Notes under the pieces: generated by a model | What the model was told of the DNA's origin: nothing | The model's input: the letters and a program-made list of their open reading frames with translations, nothing else | The model's database searches: none | Made by a program: the position numbers and the translations under genes | Assembly (NCBI GenBank): GCA_946807835.1 | Contig: OX327703.1 | Location: 8,873,501 to 8,937,500, forward strand | Length of the DNA stretch: 64,000 nt | Reading direction: 5' to 3' | From: Ailanthus altissimus | Lineage: Eukaryota; Streptophyta; Magnoliopsida; Sapindales; Simaroubaceae | Part shown: positions 46,864-59,489 of the stretch, piece by piece | Layout: the number at the start of each line of letters is the position of its first letter | Position numbering within the stretch: the first letter of the stretch is position 1

Positions 46864-49800
46864 ATGTATCCATCATCATCTTCCTCTTCGTCACATAAGC
46901 AGATGGGACCCAGCAGTAGCAACCATACTGGGCTGACTCGCTACGTCTCAGCTCCGGGATCTCTTTTGACGACGGCCGTTGATTCCGTCATCGGATCACA
47001 GCCGTCCCTTGTCCCCCACTACTTCACTGGGGGCGACTCTTCTTCTTCTTGTTCTTCGTTCAGTTCAGAGTCAACTTGCAAAGTCAACTCATCCAACGAT
47101 CCCAAGGACACCAAAGCTGCCCTTCATAGATCCTACGGTCTCAACGACAATATTGCTCATACAGTTGCTGCCTCCTCCTCCTTGGTCAGGCAAAGAAGTT
47201 CTCCTGCTGGCTTTCTTAGTCATTTTGCTTCTGAAAACGGTAATCTTTCCTCTCTTTTTCTTTTTTATTTATTTAAAAATAAATAAAAATTGCTTTGTGT
47301 TTAGCTTATTTGCAGAAAGTAGCTTCGTTCTAGAATGAATTATTGCGAGTCTTTTTAGTCAATCTCATTCTTGAGTTTTCAATTTTTATTTTCTCAAATA
47401 AGAATATAATTTGTCTTTTTCTATTAAATAGATCTCTAGTCTCCTACCGTGATTGAAATATTCTCTTTACATTTTGACGGTAAAATGTGGACGAGGAATT
47501 GGGTACTTATTTGACATAAATAAATAAATTATACTCTTATTTGTAAAAACTCAGAGCTGAATGTTGTTATCCATAAAAAAGGAATCTTTTGGAAATGGCT
47601 ATTATTTTTAAGTCATTTTCTTTTTTAGCTTAGCTACAAATGAATCTTTTCTAGTCAAGAAATTCACAAATTTCGTGCGCAAGGCCTCTCTTTCTTCTTC
47701 TTCTTTTTTTTTTTTTAAAATTAATTAATTAGTTTATAATTTTTAAATAAATGTTATTTTGTTAAAAAAATCGAAATAGCCATTTAACAAATAATAATGA
47801 ATTAATTATTTAATTACTATTTATATATTTTAATAATTTATTTATACTTTTTTATTTTAATATTTATTATTTAAAAAGAAAATTCCTTTTAAAAAAAGAA
47901 AAGAAATTAAAAAAACTAAATATAGGCGCTCGCGTGGCACTCAAGAACTTTTATTTTATTTTCTTTTTTTATGCAATATTTTTTTAATTATAAATAAATA
48001 AATAATAAATAAAGTATAAATAAATCATTTATTTCATTATTTAAATAACAATTAATTAAATAATTTATTAGAAAATAATACATATTTATCAATGTTAATT
48101 ATTATGCATTAATATTATATTAATTGTAAATAAATCGCAAGAAAGTCTTGCGTGATATTTTTCTTTGATTCATCTGTCCCCAGATTTTCACTTTCATTCA
48201 TTTTATTTCTTTTCACAATTTTACCTCAAACATAATATACTTGTTTTTCACTTATTTTACTCACAATTTAATCATTTTTACAATCAAATTTTAGAGTGTT
48301 TTTTTAGAGAGTTCAAAATTTTTAGTGGAAAGATAAAATGTAAGGGGTATAATTGTCTATATTTTTTGCTACAAAAGATTAGTCTATTCATTTGTGACTA
48401 AAAAAAATGGCTTAAAAGTAGGGGCCATTTCTGAAAAATTCCCTAAAAAAAAGTTTTAACTGCCATTAGGGCTTAGCGGTAGTTTTATATTTTAACTACC
48501 ATGAAAACTGTGTAGGCTGCCTCGAAGTTACGGTTGCTTGCTTCTCATTAAGCGTTTATCATTTTAAGTATCTTTTTTTTCCTATGTTTGTGAAATTTTA
48601 ATTGCCTGCAAAATTCATTGGTATTATTCCTTTTCAATATGAAAAGAATTATGTTTTTTTCCCCCTTATATTGGTGAAACTTCTAGTTGCCTGCAAAATT
48701 CGTTAGGCATCTTTCCTTTTAAATATTAATAAAAAAAAATTTGGTTGGCATCAGCTTTTTTATGGTCATACGACAATTTGCCGTGGATGAATGTTGACTT
48801 GAAAATTGACAAAACTGTCCTAGACTGCATCTGGTCTTCAGGTTTAGGGAGTAATATGATTAGTCCAAAGATTCAGGTCTTTAGGTTTAGGATGTAATAT
48901 GATTAGTCCAAAACTCTTCGTCAATACTAAGTTCTTGTAAACTTCGTATAAATATATATAAAAAAGATTACATCGTTTATTTATCTTCTTTTATATTTTT
49001 GTGTCAATATGTAGGATAAAGAGGGGTAGGTGCTATTTTCCTACCTATTTAGTTAATAAATAGTGCTAGACTTATAAAGTTGGGATACGTAACATGTTTT
49101 GCATCTCAATCAGTGTGTCAATAATTAATGACTACCAATTGTTAGATAGTTGTTGACTTTTAAATTTTCATTAATGGAATGGTTATACAACACCAATAAA
49201 AGAAAAGAACACATCACATACCATATCAGTTAGAATACAGAGTATGTATCTCAACAACATAAACATAACATTATTGATAGTTAATTAATTTTCTTTATTT
49301 ATTTTCTTAATCAGATGGATAAGATGGTTATTTTAAAATATATATGTATATATATCTCGTCTGTATCTTTTCATTTTTATCATTTTCAATTATGGGGATC
49401 TTTTACTGTGCTTAAGTAGGAATTGGTTTCCTTAGATTTGTTGTTTGTGGAGGATGACCTACCCATTTCAGGACACATTAAAATATGCATGTTGTGGTCA
49501 CTTATTTCCATTATGATTTATTTTTTGTTTTTCTTTTCTTTTTTAAAGTTATCATTTGGTTATTTTAGAGACATAAGTTTTATTAATTATAACTTATCAT
49601 TGGCTATTTTAAAGGCATATTTTATTAATCATATATTGACCAATTGTTTTGAGTTAGAAACTTGTATTTTGAGGACAAAGTTGTAATTATAAAATAATAA
49701 GGTATTCTAATATTTAACAATTAAAACGAACAAGTGGGTAATGGGTGGGCCATCCAGATTTATATAAGAGGAGAATTTTAGTGATAAATTAATGGGATTG

Positions 49801-52800
49801 GAGAGGAGACAAGACAAGGTTTTGTTGGCTCATCAGGCCTTTATGGAGGTGTCTTTCATATGCTTATTCATTATGGCTCCATCCCATTTGTTTCCTGTTC
49901 TTTCTTTTTTCTTTTCAGAATATATTATATTTTAAAATATGAAAAAAAGAAAATTCTATTTGTTGTGGCAGATCAATTTTATTAACCTTATGGGAATAAG
50001 TAATATTAGTAATATTTGATTTGATCCAATTTATAATCTTGGTCTGATTTGCTTGAATGAGTCTTATTGACCTGAATCCTATTTCACTTTGGGCAAGGTT
50101 AAGTGACTAACCAAGTAAAAGTTAGATACACTTAACTATCTGGCTTGTTTCCATTAAAGACCTTTTAATATATATTGTGATGCACTCTTAATGTTAATGC
50201 AAAAAAATGTTAATATTCCGTCATTTATTTTTAATTGGAGAAGAGTTACCTGTTAAACTTTTATTCTCCGAACAAGTATTGATGCATATGTTTAAATAGT
50301 ATGTTTTCCTTTTTTTTTTTCTTTCTAACATCTAAATAAGTGTTAAGTTATTTGATTTTACGTGTAAGACATCTTTGACCAAAGTGCATTTTCCCTCTAC
50401 TTAAGTGGTGGTGTTGGAGCCTTCATGTGTGAGTGAATTTGTCACTTGGAGGTTGGAGTCTCCATTGTGCACGTCAGAGTAGATTTTTCATCTTTATGGG
50501 AGTTAATCCTCCTTTTGTAGGAATATATATCTAAGTTGAGGGGTAGATATTCGAGTTGGGATAGGGTAATGTGTAAACATTTTTTTTTTTATAGTTATTT
50601 AATTTACAAATAAAGAGGTCTAGAAATTAGTCATTTAAAATGTATGTCCTTTTTGAGTGTTGCTTATACATAATAATTTGACAAAATTTAAAGAATAACC
50701 TTATACAATTTTAATTATTTTAACTTAATAATTGGTGAAAATAATTAAAATCAAATAATTTTTTAATCGTGAGTTAGAAAGAGAGAACAAGATTTGTCAA
50801 AGGAAAAAAACGAAAACTAGTTAGGCTTTTATACGTGTAGGAAATAAATGTTTGTTAGTTCAACTATTAAGTTCATCTAATCAAAGATAAAATTTTACCT
50901 ACGGAGGTACTACTTGATATATTCATTATTTGTCAGATTGAGGCTTATACAGTTTTCTCTAGTTCATGATTCTAAAAGCTTGCTACGTATTATCTTGTTT
51001 TGAACTGTGTTTCTTATGTAAATATCTGATGTGACCAAATGAAGACACAATTATCATCATTTACATTGTGTGAGTTGTGTAAAATCATATATTGTTTTAC
51101 TGAAACTGTCCTCAGTCCAGTGCACACACAATGTGAATTTTTCAATGCAAACACTATGCTTGTATAAAAGCCCATTTTTCATTTTTGAACCTGTGCATAT
51201 GTCTTAGCTTCTACTTCAAAAATATCTCATTTAATAATGGAAATGTTTGTAATTGTATTGTATTTGATTTTTTCTAGTTCATTTAATCAGAACTGAAAAA
51301 TGTGAGTTGCACATGACTTACTATTCTTATGAAAGTTTATTTTCCATATCACGTTACATTGTGACTCAATGTAACAGCAGGTTTTTCGGTTACAAGGGAG
51401 TCCGGAAACTATAGCTCTCAAGGTGGCTCTAATGGTGGCCTTGGAGTGTCAAGATTGAAGTCTCAATTAAGTTTCACTAGACAAGATTCTCTTTCTCAGA
51501 TCTCTGAAGTAAGTGAGAATGGTGTTGATGGCCACCAAAGTGCCACACATTCTTATGCCACTAATAGTTTTGGAATGGACTCCTGGGAGAATGGAAATTC
51601 TATCGTGTTTTCTGCCCCTCCAAACAAAAGATCTAAAACTTTTGATGGAGATGTTTTTAACTGTTTCAATGCCTTGGAATCTCAGGTACTAATTCATTTC
51701 CAAGTAATTTTGTATTTTTATAATTTAAGGGAGAGAATAGCTTTCAGGTATCTTTAGTCTACATTACTAATCAATGAAAAGAGAAACATTTAATGATTCA
51801 CACTTTATACACTTTAAGACAGCTGCTCAAACGTTATGGTCATACTGTTGCTTGCTATCCAGACAATTATAAGTATTATATAACGATACATAGAGCAGAA
51901 ATACCAGTTTTTAGTTATTTTCACTTGCCCGTTTCAGTTGAATTTAATGTTAATAGAATACATTTCTCAACCTTGGAAGCTATGCTTTAATTTTTCTTAT
52001 AAGCTATCGTATCAGTCCCATAACTTACGGATCACTACCTCCTTTATTCTTAATAAATTCTCTAAGTTTCTTATAATTCTTCCCAATGTTGTCACTTACA
52101 AAGATTATCTCTAGTTGTTGAATTGTAGCAATATTCTGTGTTTAATGAAGTTCAATAAGAATGTTTAGTCTTGATGATTACTTCATTTTTTGCTTTTAGA
52201 ATAAAAAATAATTTGCTTTTCAACTACTAAACATATGTTCGCTTTTCATTGCAGTTTAGTATGCCACAGACAACTCTTGAAATGGCAACTGTGGAGAAGT
52301 TACTACAGATCCCTGAAGACTCTGTCCCTTGCAAAATTCGTGCCAAGCGTGGCTGTGCCACTCATCCCCGAAGCATTGCTGAAAGGGTTAGTATTAAAAA
52401 AATGAAAAAGAAAATTTTATTAGTTGCAATATTTCTGAAGTGCATGCATATTAGATTGTTTTGTTTTTATTGATGTCTTCTATCATTGCAGATGAAGCCA
52501 CTAGTTGAATTCTAAAGCTGTTCTTGTGGAACTCTTTGTGATGAATCTTGTTTATATGGATCCAATTATTTTAAAGGTTTTTTAATGGCCTAAGTGTGGG
52601 AGGTAGGATTAACTTTTCGGTACAGGTTAGGAATTTAGAATGTGAGTTAACTCAATGGTTTCTCAGAATTTAAAATCTTTGGTAACAGCAGGTCTCTGGC
52701 TCATTCACTGGTTATGAATTTAAAATGCACGAGAGAGATGAAGAGCAATGGAAAGAGTACTGTTATAGGGAAAGGGCCAAAAAATTATATGGAATCATGA

Positions 52801-55165
52801 AAACAGGACAAGGGGACAAGGAATATTATAGACATGCAGGGCTCACAAAATGAGGAAGGTACTGTACAAAGACTGTTGTAGATGGCATGAATATAGCAAA
52901 CGTGATAATCAGCCTCCTAAGAGAAGGTGAATAAACTCATCAATGGCCCCACCAGAGTAATCAGGCAAGACAAACACAATTAGTTGTCCACTATATAGTT
53001 GAGGTAGAAGGTGGGGATAGAAAATTCTTTATGGCAACAGATGAAAATAATGTACCCATGCAGGATCATTAGTTTTGGCAAGCAGTTTGATGAAGTTTTT
53101 TTGTTTAGCCAAAGAAAATTTTCCTGTCAATTATGATATTTATACCTTCTATTGTACTTGGCACACAGGTTAGCAGCTATAAAACCTCTTGTTTGTATGC
53201 ATGCTTGCTATGAACATTATGAGATCTTAAGGCCGCTTGTCATCTTTTAAATAAAATCTAGTTCATTTTACTTATTTGTTAAGAGAAAAATCACCTACAT
53301 TCAAGCTCACAAACTTGCTGTCTGATTTAGTTATTACAAAGTTGTATTTTTTCCTTGTCAATTTACAGGAGAGACGAACTAGAATAAGTGGGAAATTGAA
53401 GAAATTACAAGATCTTGTTCCTAACATGGATAAGGTAAAATTTGCATCTTTAAGTCTTGCCATCGGTGAGTTTTATGTTGTTTAGTACAGGCCATAAGAG
53501 CCTTTACCGTATGTTATAATTAATTTTAATATAATGCTACAGGCATGTAATTATTGCCATATTGTGTGAACTTTTTCTTTAAAATGTTTACACAGCAAAC
53601 AAGTTACGCCGACATGTTAGACTTGGCAGTGCAGCACATTAAAGGCCTTCAAAATGAAGTCCAGGTAAGTAAATATGCCACTAGAAACAGAAATTATAAG
53701 ATTATCATGTTGCTCATGCTTCAAATCATCTCAACATATAGAGTGTCAAGTTTAGATGGCTATAAATTGGTACCAGTTCTTTTCATTTTTTTTTTATCTT
53801 CACCTGTATCCCCACCCTCCGCAAATGTGAAGCAACTTATTCAACTCCTAGCATTAGAAGGACTCGGCTTTTAGACCTCTTAAGTCACACTATTAACCAA
53901 TTTAAATTGCATTTGCATTATATTCCGTGCATTTTGAATAATCAATGTTTGGTTGAGGTGCTTCTAAATTGCCTCTTTCTAGAGATTTCCTGAATTAAGT
54001 ATATTTAATTATTGGGGCATGCATTGTATTTTTAGCTTATCATTTGGCATAATATTAATCTAACATATCTGATTGATTTGGGGACATAGAAATAGAATAA
54101 TTAAAAGAAGAAGGCTGAACCAAACTGCAAAATACCAGGCTTATAGGGGTCATTGGTTTTGAGGAAAATAATTGATGTCCCCATTTTATATGGAATTACT
54201 TCTCACATGATGAATGTTGTACTATAGGTAGGATCATATTCTACTTTTTTTTTAGGTTATTTCTCTCTAACAATATGAAACACACCAAAAGCTACTAGAT
54301 CTTAGATCTGGACCCAATGTTGATCCTTTATGGAAAGCTACTGGAATATTCTCATTTGGGAGGACAAACCAAATTCTCATTAGTATTCTCTGTAAATCCA
54401 CACATTTTCTTTGGTAAGACTTCTAAAGTCTGTCCCGTGGAATAGGCCTCCCATTTTTTTTATTTGTATGTCCGAAAATTTTCATTACATTCTGTTACAT
54501 TTTTTAACTTATGAGTTATGTTTTAGAAAACTCCTTGCAACATATAACAAAAGACAAAACTTCTTAGGTCATATAACAAAAAATTTAAACAGTGTCGTGA
54601 AAAATATAAGAGTTATAGCAAAAAGTTGGAGGAATATATATATGGTGTAATGACTGTTTTCTCATATTTCCTTGAAATTTTTCACACTCTGGCAAAATCT
54701 CTCATAAGATTAAATGCGAACTGAATTCTCTGCTACCTTGGTGAAATTCCACCTAAATTCCACCTCAAATTTTATTTTAGGAAATAATTTTTTTTAAACA
54801 TAAAATGTATTAACATACTTTTCCTACCGCACTGTGATTAATTTATCACTATAGAAGTCCGTAAACTTGGACATTCTTAAACTTTCAAGTTATAATAACA
54901 ACATTTGAATATGATAACAAAATTAGAGTTCTGAGCTGTTAGATGTTTCTTTTTCTCATCATAATGACAAAACCTAGTCGTTAAAATGATTGAAGGCTGG
55001 CTCCCCTTTCTATCCCTTTGATCTTTAAATTGAAATGATTTTTTTTCTTTTTAATCCCAAATACTAATATATAAAGTATAAACCTTGTATTGATTTGCCA
55101 TATTCCTGCAGAAGCTTCACAAAGAACTTGAGAGTTGCACGTGTGGATGCAAACCGACCTCCTGA
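46864..55165 (+). CDS. bHLH128: bHLH transcription factor, bHLH128/AKS2-like (subfamily IX)
   Basis: Six coding exons: 46864-47239, 51381-51685, 52255-52386, 53369-53434, 53596-53664 and 55112-55165. All introns are GT-AG, and the exons join to 1002 bp (333 residues plus TGA). The N-terminus MYPSSSSSSSHKQ and the Cys-rich end SCTCGCKPTS match Arabidopsis bHLH128 as I recall it, which is slightly longer. Residues about 253-320 form the bHLH: basic region AKRGCATHPRSIAERERR, helix 1 ISGKLKKLQDLVP, loop NMDKQTSYA, helix 2 DMLDLAVQHIKGLQ. The E-R-x-R-R motif is kept, but Arg replaces the usual His four residues before the Glu. R-x-x-S sites at Ser29 (RYVSAPGS), Ser112 (RQRSSPAGF), Ser153 and Ser162 sit in conserved blocks. 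Relatives (AKS1-3) are ABA-regulated SnRK2 substrates acting in guard cells, and FBH relatives activate CONSTANS. A nuclear E-box-binding regulator is inferred. KRSK at 208-211 may aid nuclear import. No defect was seen. Confidence 0.93.
48587..48730. repeat. Diverged tandem duplication in intron 1
   Basis: TTGCCTGCAAAATTCATT (48602-48619) and TTGCCTGCAAAATTCGTT (about 48687-48704), with surrounding similarity (GGTGAAA before, CCTTTT after), repeat at a spacing of about 84 bp. Confidence 0.75.
48833..48918. repeat. 43-bp tandem duplication in intron 1
   Basis: Two units starting GGTCTTCAGGTTTAGG and GGTCTTTAGGTTTAGG, both containing GTAATATGATTAGTCCAAA, lie back to back with few differences. 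Confidence 0.9.
49079..49255. mobile_element. Possible short MITE in intron 1
   Basis: GTTGGGATACGTA at 49079 and the reverse complement of the right end, GTTGAGATACATA (49243-49255), form 13-bp inverted ends with two mismatches around 150 bp of AT-rich sequence. No clear target duplication was found, so this remains tentative. Confidence 0.3.
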
Positions 55166-55320
55166 TATTCAAGGGACTGAAGATTAAGATGTTGGAGGCC
55201 ACATGGGACCCTAGGCAGGGCTAATTTTGTACTTCTCCACCAACTGTTTAACTTGGAATGTAAGTAGAAGAATTTGATTTTGGAAATGAAACCTTGTATA
55301 TAACAAAGTAAATTTTGTTA
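55166..55320 (+). other. Probable 3' UTR of the bHLH gene
   Basis: Sequence after the stop has T-rich and TTGTATATAAC elements (about 55293-55304) and an AATGAA (55284-55289) that could serve for polyadenylation near 55310-55330. The exact end is not determinable. The minus-strand ORF at 54981-55202 is antisense to the last exon and is a shadow. Confidence 0.45.
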
Positions 55321-56229
55321 ATTTCTTCATCAAAGAAGTTTGAGTAATGTGTTGTTCACTAAAAGAAAATACAGTTAAGTTTCCTTTGATCTTTTATCAG
55401 TTTGGTACTGGCAATATGCTTTAATTTTTGAATCTGAAGTAGCGGGATTAGCCACTTGTCCTATAAAATTGTCAACTATCAAAAGTTTCCTAATGTCTTA
55501 GAACAACTAAAAAACAAAAATCTTTTTGTTTGTGATTTATAATTTTAATGTCATGCTTAGTAAGATGGGTTTTGGGTCAAAATTTGGTCATTATAAAAAA
55601 TACTAGAGAGTGGCAAACTTGCTTAATTTGTTCATACAATATAGCTTTACATGGAATGACCTTTTATTAAGTCTTTAAAATTTGTTGAAGAAGAAATACC
55701 TCAGTCTAACTCAACAATTAAAAATTAGGTATTTATTAGGGACCTACTTATGGTTTAGATTACTGTCAAAAAGAGTTCACTGATTTTGAAGACAAACTGT
55801 AAGGGGGTTTTGCCATATCGAGAAGTGCTGGGGGTTAATTTATTCTCATATATATATATATATATATTCTAATGGATAGTTTTCATACTTATGAAAGATT
55901 ATCGACATCAAGTCATGGGGTTATATGATAATATCCGCTATTAAGTTCTGAACATTAGTTTGAGGTTGAGGTTGAGGTTGATCATTATTAGCTTGTCGAG
56001 TGTGGAGTATCAGAGAGTCCACAAGTTGATAAGGTCCTAAGAGGCGCCGAATATAAAATAGGGTGAATAATAATTGGGGAAAAGAATAGAGTCCCTCCTA
56101 AGTTTTCTTGTCTGGAAAAATAAGAAAGGGAGATTTTCGATTTTGCAGTGATTCAGTCGCCGCTCTTCCTTATGGCAGACAACTAGGGTTCAGTAGCCGT
56201 CCGATTTAGTAGTTTCCATTTGTGGAGTT
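55321..56229. other. Intergenic region with simple repeats
   Basis: No gene recognised. A TA-dinucleotide run lies at about 55849-55867 and a TGAGGT/GAGGTT run at about 55959-55980. The LINE may begin up to 100 bp before 56230. Confidence 0.5.
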
Positions 56230-56269
56230 CTATGATATAATTGCCCGGTATGTAAACATTGAGTTATTT

Positions 56270-58650
56270 GCGAACACCCTGAAACATCCCAAAGGATTCA
56301 TGCATGGACACTTATTAAGAGACTCAAGTAATTTATCCCCTTTACCTTGGCTTTGCTTTGCGGTGACGGTATTAATGAGATTTTAGAGAGTTCTTAAAAG
56401 GAACGGGGTGCAAAACGGCCTCATTTCCTTATGAAAAACTTTAGGACAGCCTTAGATGAGTGTGGACTTATGGATTTGGGGTTCAAAGGTAATCCTTTTA
56501 CATGATGCAATGGGAAAAGTGATTGAGAAATTCATTCAGGAGAGGTTAGACTGAGCTGTACAAACCAATAATTAGGTTGTTCTCTTTTCGTACTCAAATG
56601 GCGCAACACTTGGAGTTTTGGGGATCGAATCATAGGCCATTATTAATTTCAGTGGACGCCTATCCCTTAACATAACATGAAGATGAGTGAAATTTTAGAG
56701 GGGGTTTCATTTTGAGGAAGGCTGAGCTGCAGAACCAGAATGTGAGGAGATTATCTAGAAATGTTCGCAGGCCGGGCACAATTGGATTCCTTCCCTTAAA
56801 TTAAATATTTTTAACTTGGTTATTACTTCGCAAGAGTGGAACAAATTGTCTTATTGGGATTTTGCTAGAAATCCCCCAGATAAACGGCAGCTTCTAAAAG
56901 CTTCAAGTGAAAACATTAATGCTACAACCTGCAAGGAAGTAAGAAGAGTTGAGAAAAGTACGGATGCTTTGTTGTATAAACTGAAAATATATTGGCATCA
57001 ATGATTCATAATTGCTTGGTTACAATATGGTGATCGCAACTCGCGGTACTTTCACCATAAAGCTTCTGAAAAGGAAATGCAAGAACCGAATGAATGGGCT
57101 AAAGGACAAGGATAATGTGTAGCACGCCAATAAGCAGAAAGTGGTCGAAATCTTAACTAATTGTTTTACGGATATCTTCCAATCATCGTTGCAATGTAAT
57201 GATGACATTGAGATGGTTGTGGACTGTGTTATGGCAAGATTATCTGAGAGGAGTAAGTTGTTCCTTGATGCGCCTTTTCATACAGTTGAGATTAAAAAGC
57301 AATTTTTCAGATTTACCCAATTAAGGCCCTAAAAAGGATAGATTACCAACACTTATCTATCAAAAATACTAGCGTACAGTTGGGCAAGATGTCACTGAGG
57401 CGTGTTTACAGTTTTTTTTTAAATAATGGGGTGATTTGGGGTAGATGAAAGAGACACTTATAACTCTTATACCAAAGATTGACCAACTTGAGCAACTAAG
57501 TGCGTTTTGGCCGATCAATTTGGGTAATGTATTCTATAAAATTATTGCCAAAGTTCTAGCCAATAGAATGAAAGTTTTCTTGGGTGATTTTATTTTTGAA
57601 ACAAAAAGTAATTTTATCCTAAGGAGATTGATTATGATAATGCGATCATAGACTTAGAATGTATTCATGCTTTGAAGTATAGAAAATCTTCTAATGATGA
57701 TTTTATGGCTCTTAAATTAGATATATCTAAGGTCAATGATAGAGTTGAGACGAGTTATTTAGATACAATGTTGCGGCAAATGTGATTCTCTAAAAATGGC
57801 GTAGGATGATTAGGCAATGTATCTCCACAATTTCTTACTCTATTTTGGTAATGGAAATCCGCAAGGGTTGGTTAAGCCTTCTAGGAGTTTGCGGCAAAGG
57901 GATACCCTATCCTCATATCTTTTTCTCTTTTGTATAGAAGGACTTTTAGCATTTACCACTAAAACAGAGCGAGACAGACGAATTCAAGGTTTAAGGTGCA
58001 AAAGATAAGGGTTAATTATCTCTCATTTATTTTTGCAGATGATAACTAAATATTCTTAAAAGAAAATCTCAGTAATGGATAGGCTATAAAATATATTTTA
58101 CAGCAATATGAAACTGCCTTGGACTAGTGCATAAACTATGTTAAGTCCACAGTTTGCTTTAGGGGTACTTTGAGCGATGGATTAAAGTATGATATTATGC
58201 AAACTCTTGAAGTTAGGCAAGTGAACTACCATGAGAACCATTTAGGCCTTCCAAGCTTTATAGTTGTAATAAATAGTTGATGTTTGCATAGATAAAAGAT
58301 AGTGTGGAGTAAGTTGAAGGGTTAGAAGTCAAAGCTTTTCTCAATAAGGGAGGAGAGACTTTACTAAAAGCAATCATTCAATCCATTTTAGCCTATGCGA
58401 TGAATCTATTTCAACTATCCATTTCTCTAGTTAGAGAACTCCACAAATTAAGTGCGTGATTCTAGTGGGGTGGTGATGATAATAGCCGAAAGTGAATCTA
58501 TTTCGACTATCCATTTCTCTAGTTAGAGGGTGGTTTAGGGTTTAGAGACCTCTATGATTTTTTAAATATAATTTTATTGAAATAGAGAACTTCATAGTTT
58601 TAATAAAGTTATGATTGTAAAACAAGGATGCCGCATCATCCAAATACCCG
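56270..58650 (+). pseudogene. LINE endonuclease and reverse transcriptase remnant
   Basis: Text in changing frames follows the LINE ORF2 order: WLQYGDRNSRYFHHKAS (about 57018-57068), ETLITLIPKIDQLEQLSAFW then PINLGNVFYKIIAKVLANRM (57448-57570, the RT start), NPQGLVKPSRSLRQRD (about 57855-57905), and FADDN (58032-58046), the RT catalytic motif, still intact but in a different frame. The F/Y-D-R-V motif has changed to N-D-R-V (about 57735). It cannot make a working enzyme. Confidence 0.8.
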
Positions 58651-58841
58651 ATTCACTAATGGTGTGAGTGGTTAATATTTTTTTTAATTTATTAACTTCT
58701 CTTTTTAATAGGCAAATAAAAATTTAGCAACATCTTTTCTTTGAAAAAGAATCATTTAAGGACATGAAACCATTTTATTAGGAGCTAGATAAAGAATTTG
58801 TGATGGTGCATAGGTCTCAATTTACCTTGACAGGTGGTTGC

Positions 58842-59333
58842 TGTTATAGTTGGTGGCACACTAAAATTGAAGACACTATATTTAAAAAAAGAAATAGTTG
58901 GTGGCCAAAATTGTTGAATTGAATGAGTACCATTTTTGAAGACTAAATAAGATGTAATTAATTGGAACACTACTACCTCCTCTTATAAATAGAGGTGCTC
59001 CATTAGTTCAAAAAAATCTTCATCTCATAATCTAATCTCATACTTTATTTTAGAATAAATTTCTTAGTTTCTCCTTACTTATTAAGAGAGAAAGATGAGA
59101 TTGAGGTGTATCTTCTATTTATAAGATAGAGAGAAAATTGTTCCCTCATTGTAATTAAAGAATAGTTGTAATCTCATTTGCATAGTAAAATTCTCCTATA
59201 CTTGCCCTATGATTTTTACCTCAATTTGTTTAAGGAATTTTCACGTAAAATCTGTGTGTCTTTTATTTTTTTTCCAGTTTATCATCTCTACTTTAAATTA
59301 AGATACTGCTTCAACCTACAATTCTCCATAACA
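58842..59333 (+). repeat. 5' LTR of the TNT1-type Copia
   Basis: It starts TGTTATAGTTGGTGG and ends CTCCATAACA. A TATAAATAGAGG box lies at about 58983-58994, matching the likely element promoter. It aligns with 63028-63512 along its length. Confidence 0.92.
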
Positions 59334-59335
59334 AG

Positions 59336-59347
59336 TGGTATCAGAGC
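59336..59347 (+). other. Primer-binding site, initiator-Met type
   Basis: TGGTATCAGAGC lies two bases after the 5' LTR, the usual Copia arrangement. Confidence 0.92.
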
Positions 59348-59489
59348 TTTTAGGATTTTTAGGTGAAGGCGGATATTATTTACAAGCGTGTAACTGTTCA
59401 CATATATAGTACTATTCAAGTATACGGTATTGTTCACGGTGAAATAGTGAAAGCAGATTCGAGTAAGAAATAAATCGTAGTAAATCAAT

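Larger units (their letters stand above)
47240..51380 (+). other. Intron 1 of the bHLH gene (4.1 kb)
   Basis: A phase-1 intron splits the Gly126 codon, with donor GTAATC and acceptor AACAGCAG. It is far longer than the other introns (about 570, 980, 160 and 1450 bp). Contents are AT-rich non-coding DNA with two small tandem duplications and a possible MITE. ORFs at 48165-48401 and 49423-49686 are low-complexity and rejected as genes. Confidence 0.85.

Noticed and set aside
46979..47338. 119-codon ORF overlapping the first bHLH exon
   Set aside because: It is an alternative frame of exon 1 and runs into intron 1. The overlapping frame joins precisely to the later bHLH exons.
53272..53485. ORFs on both strands across exon 4
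   Set aside because: They read from intron into exon in frames that ignore the clear splice sites. Only the 53369-53434 part is coding.
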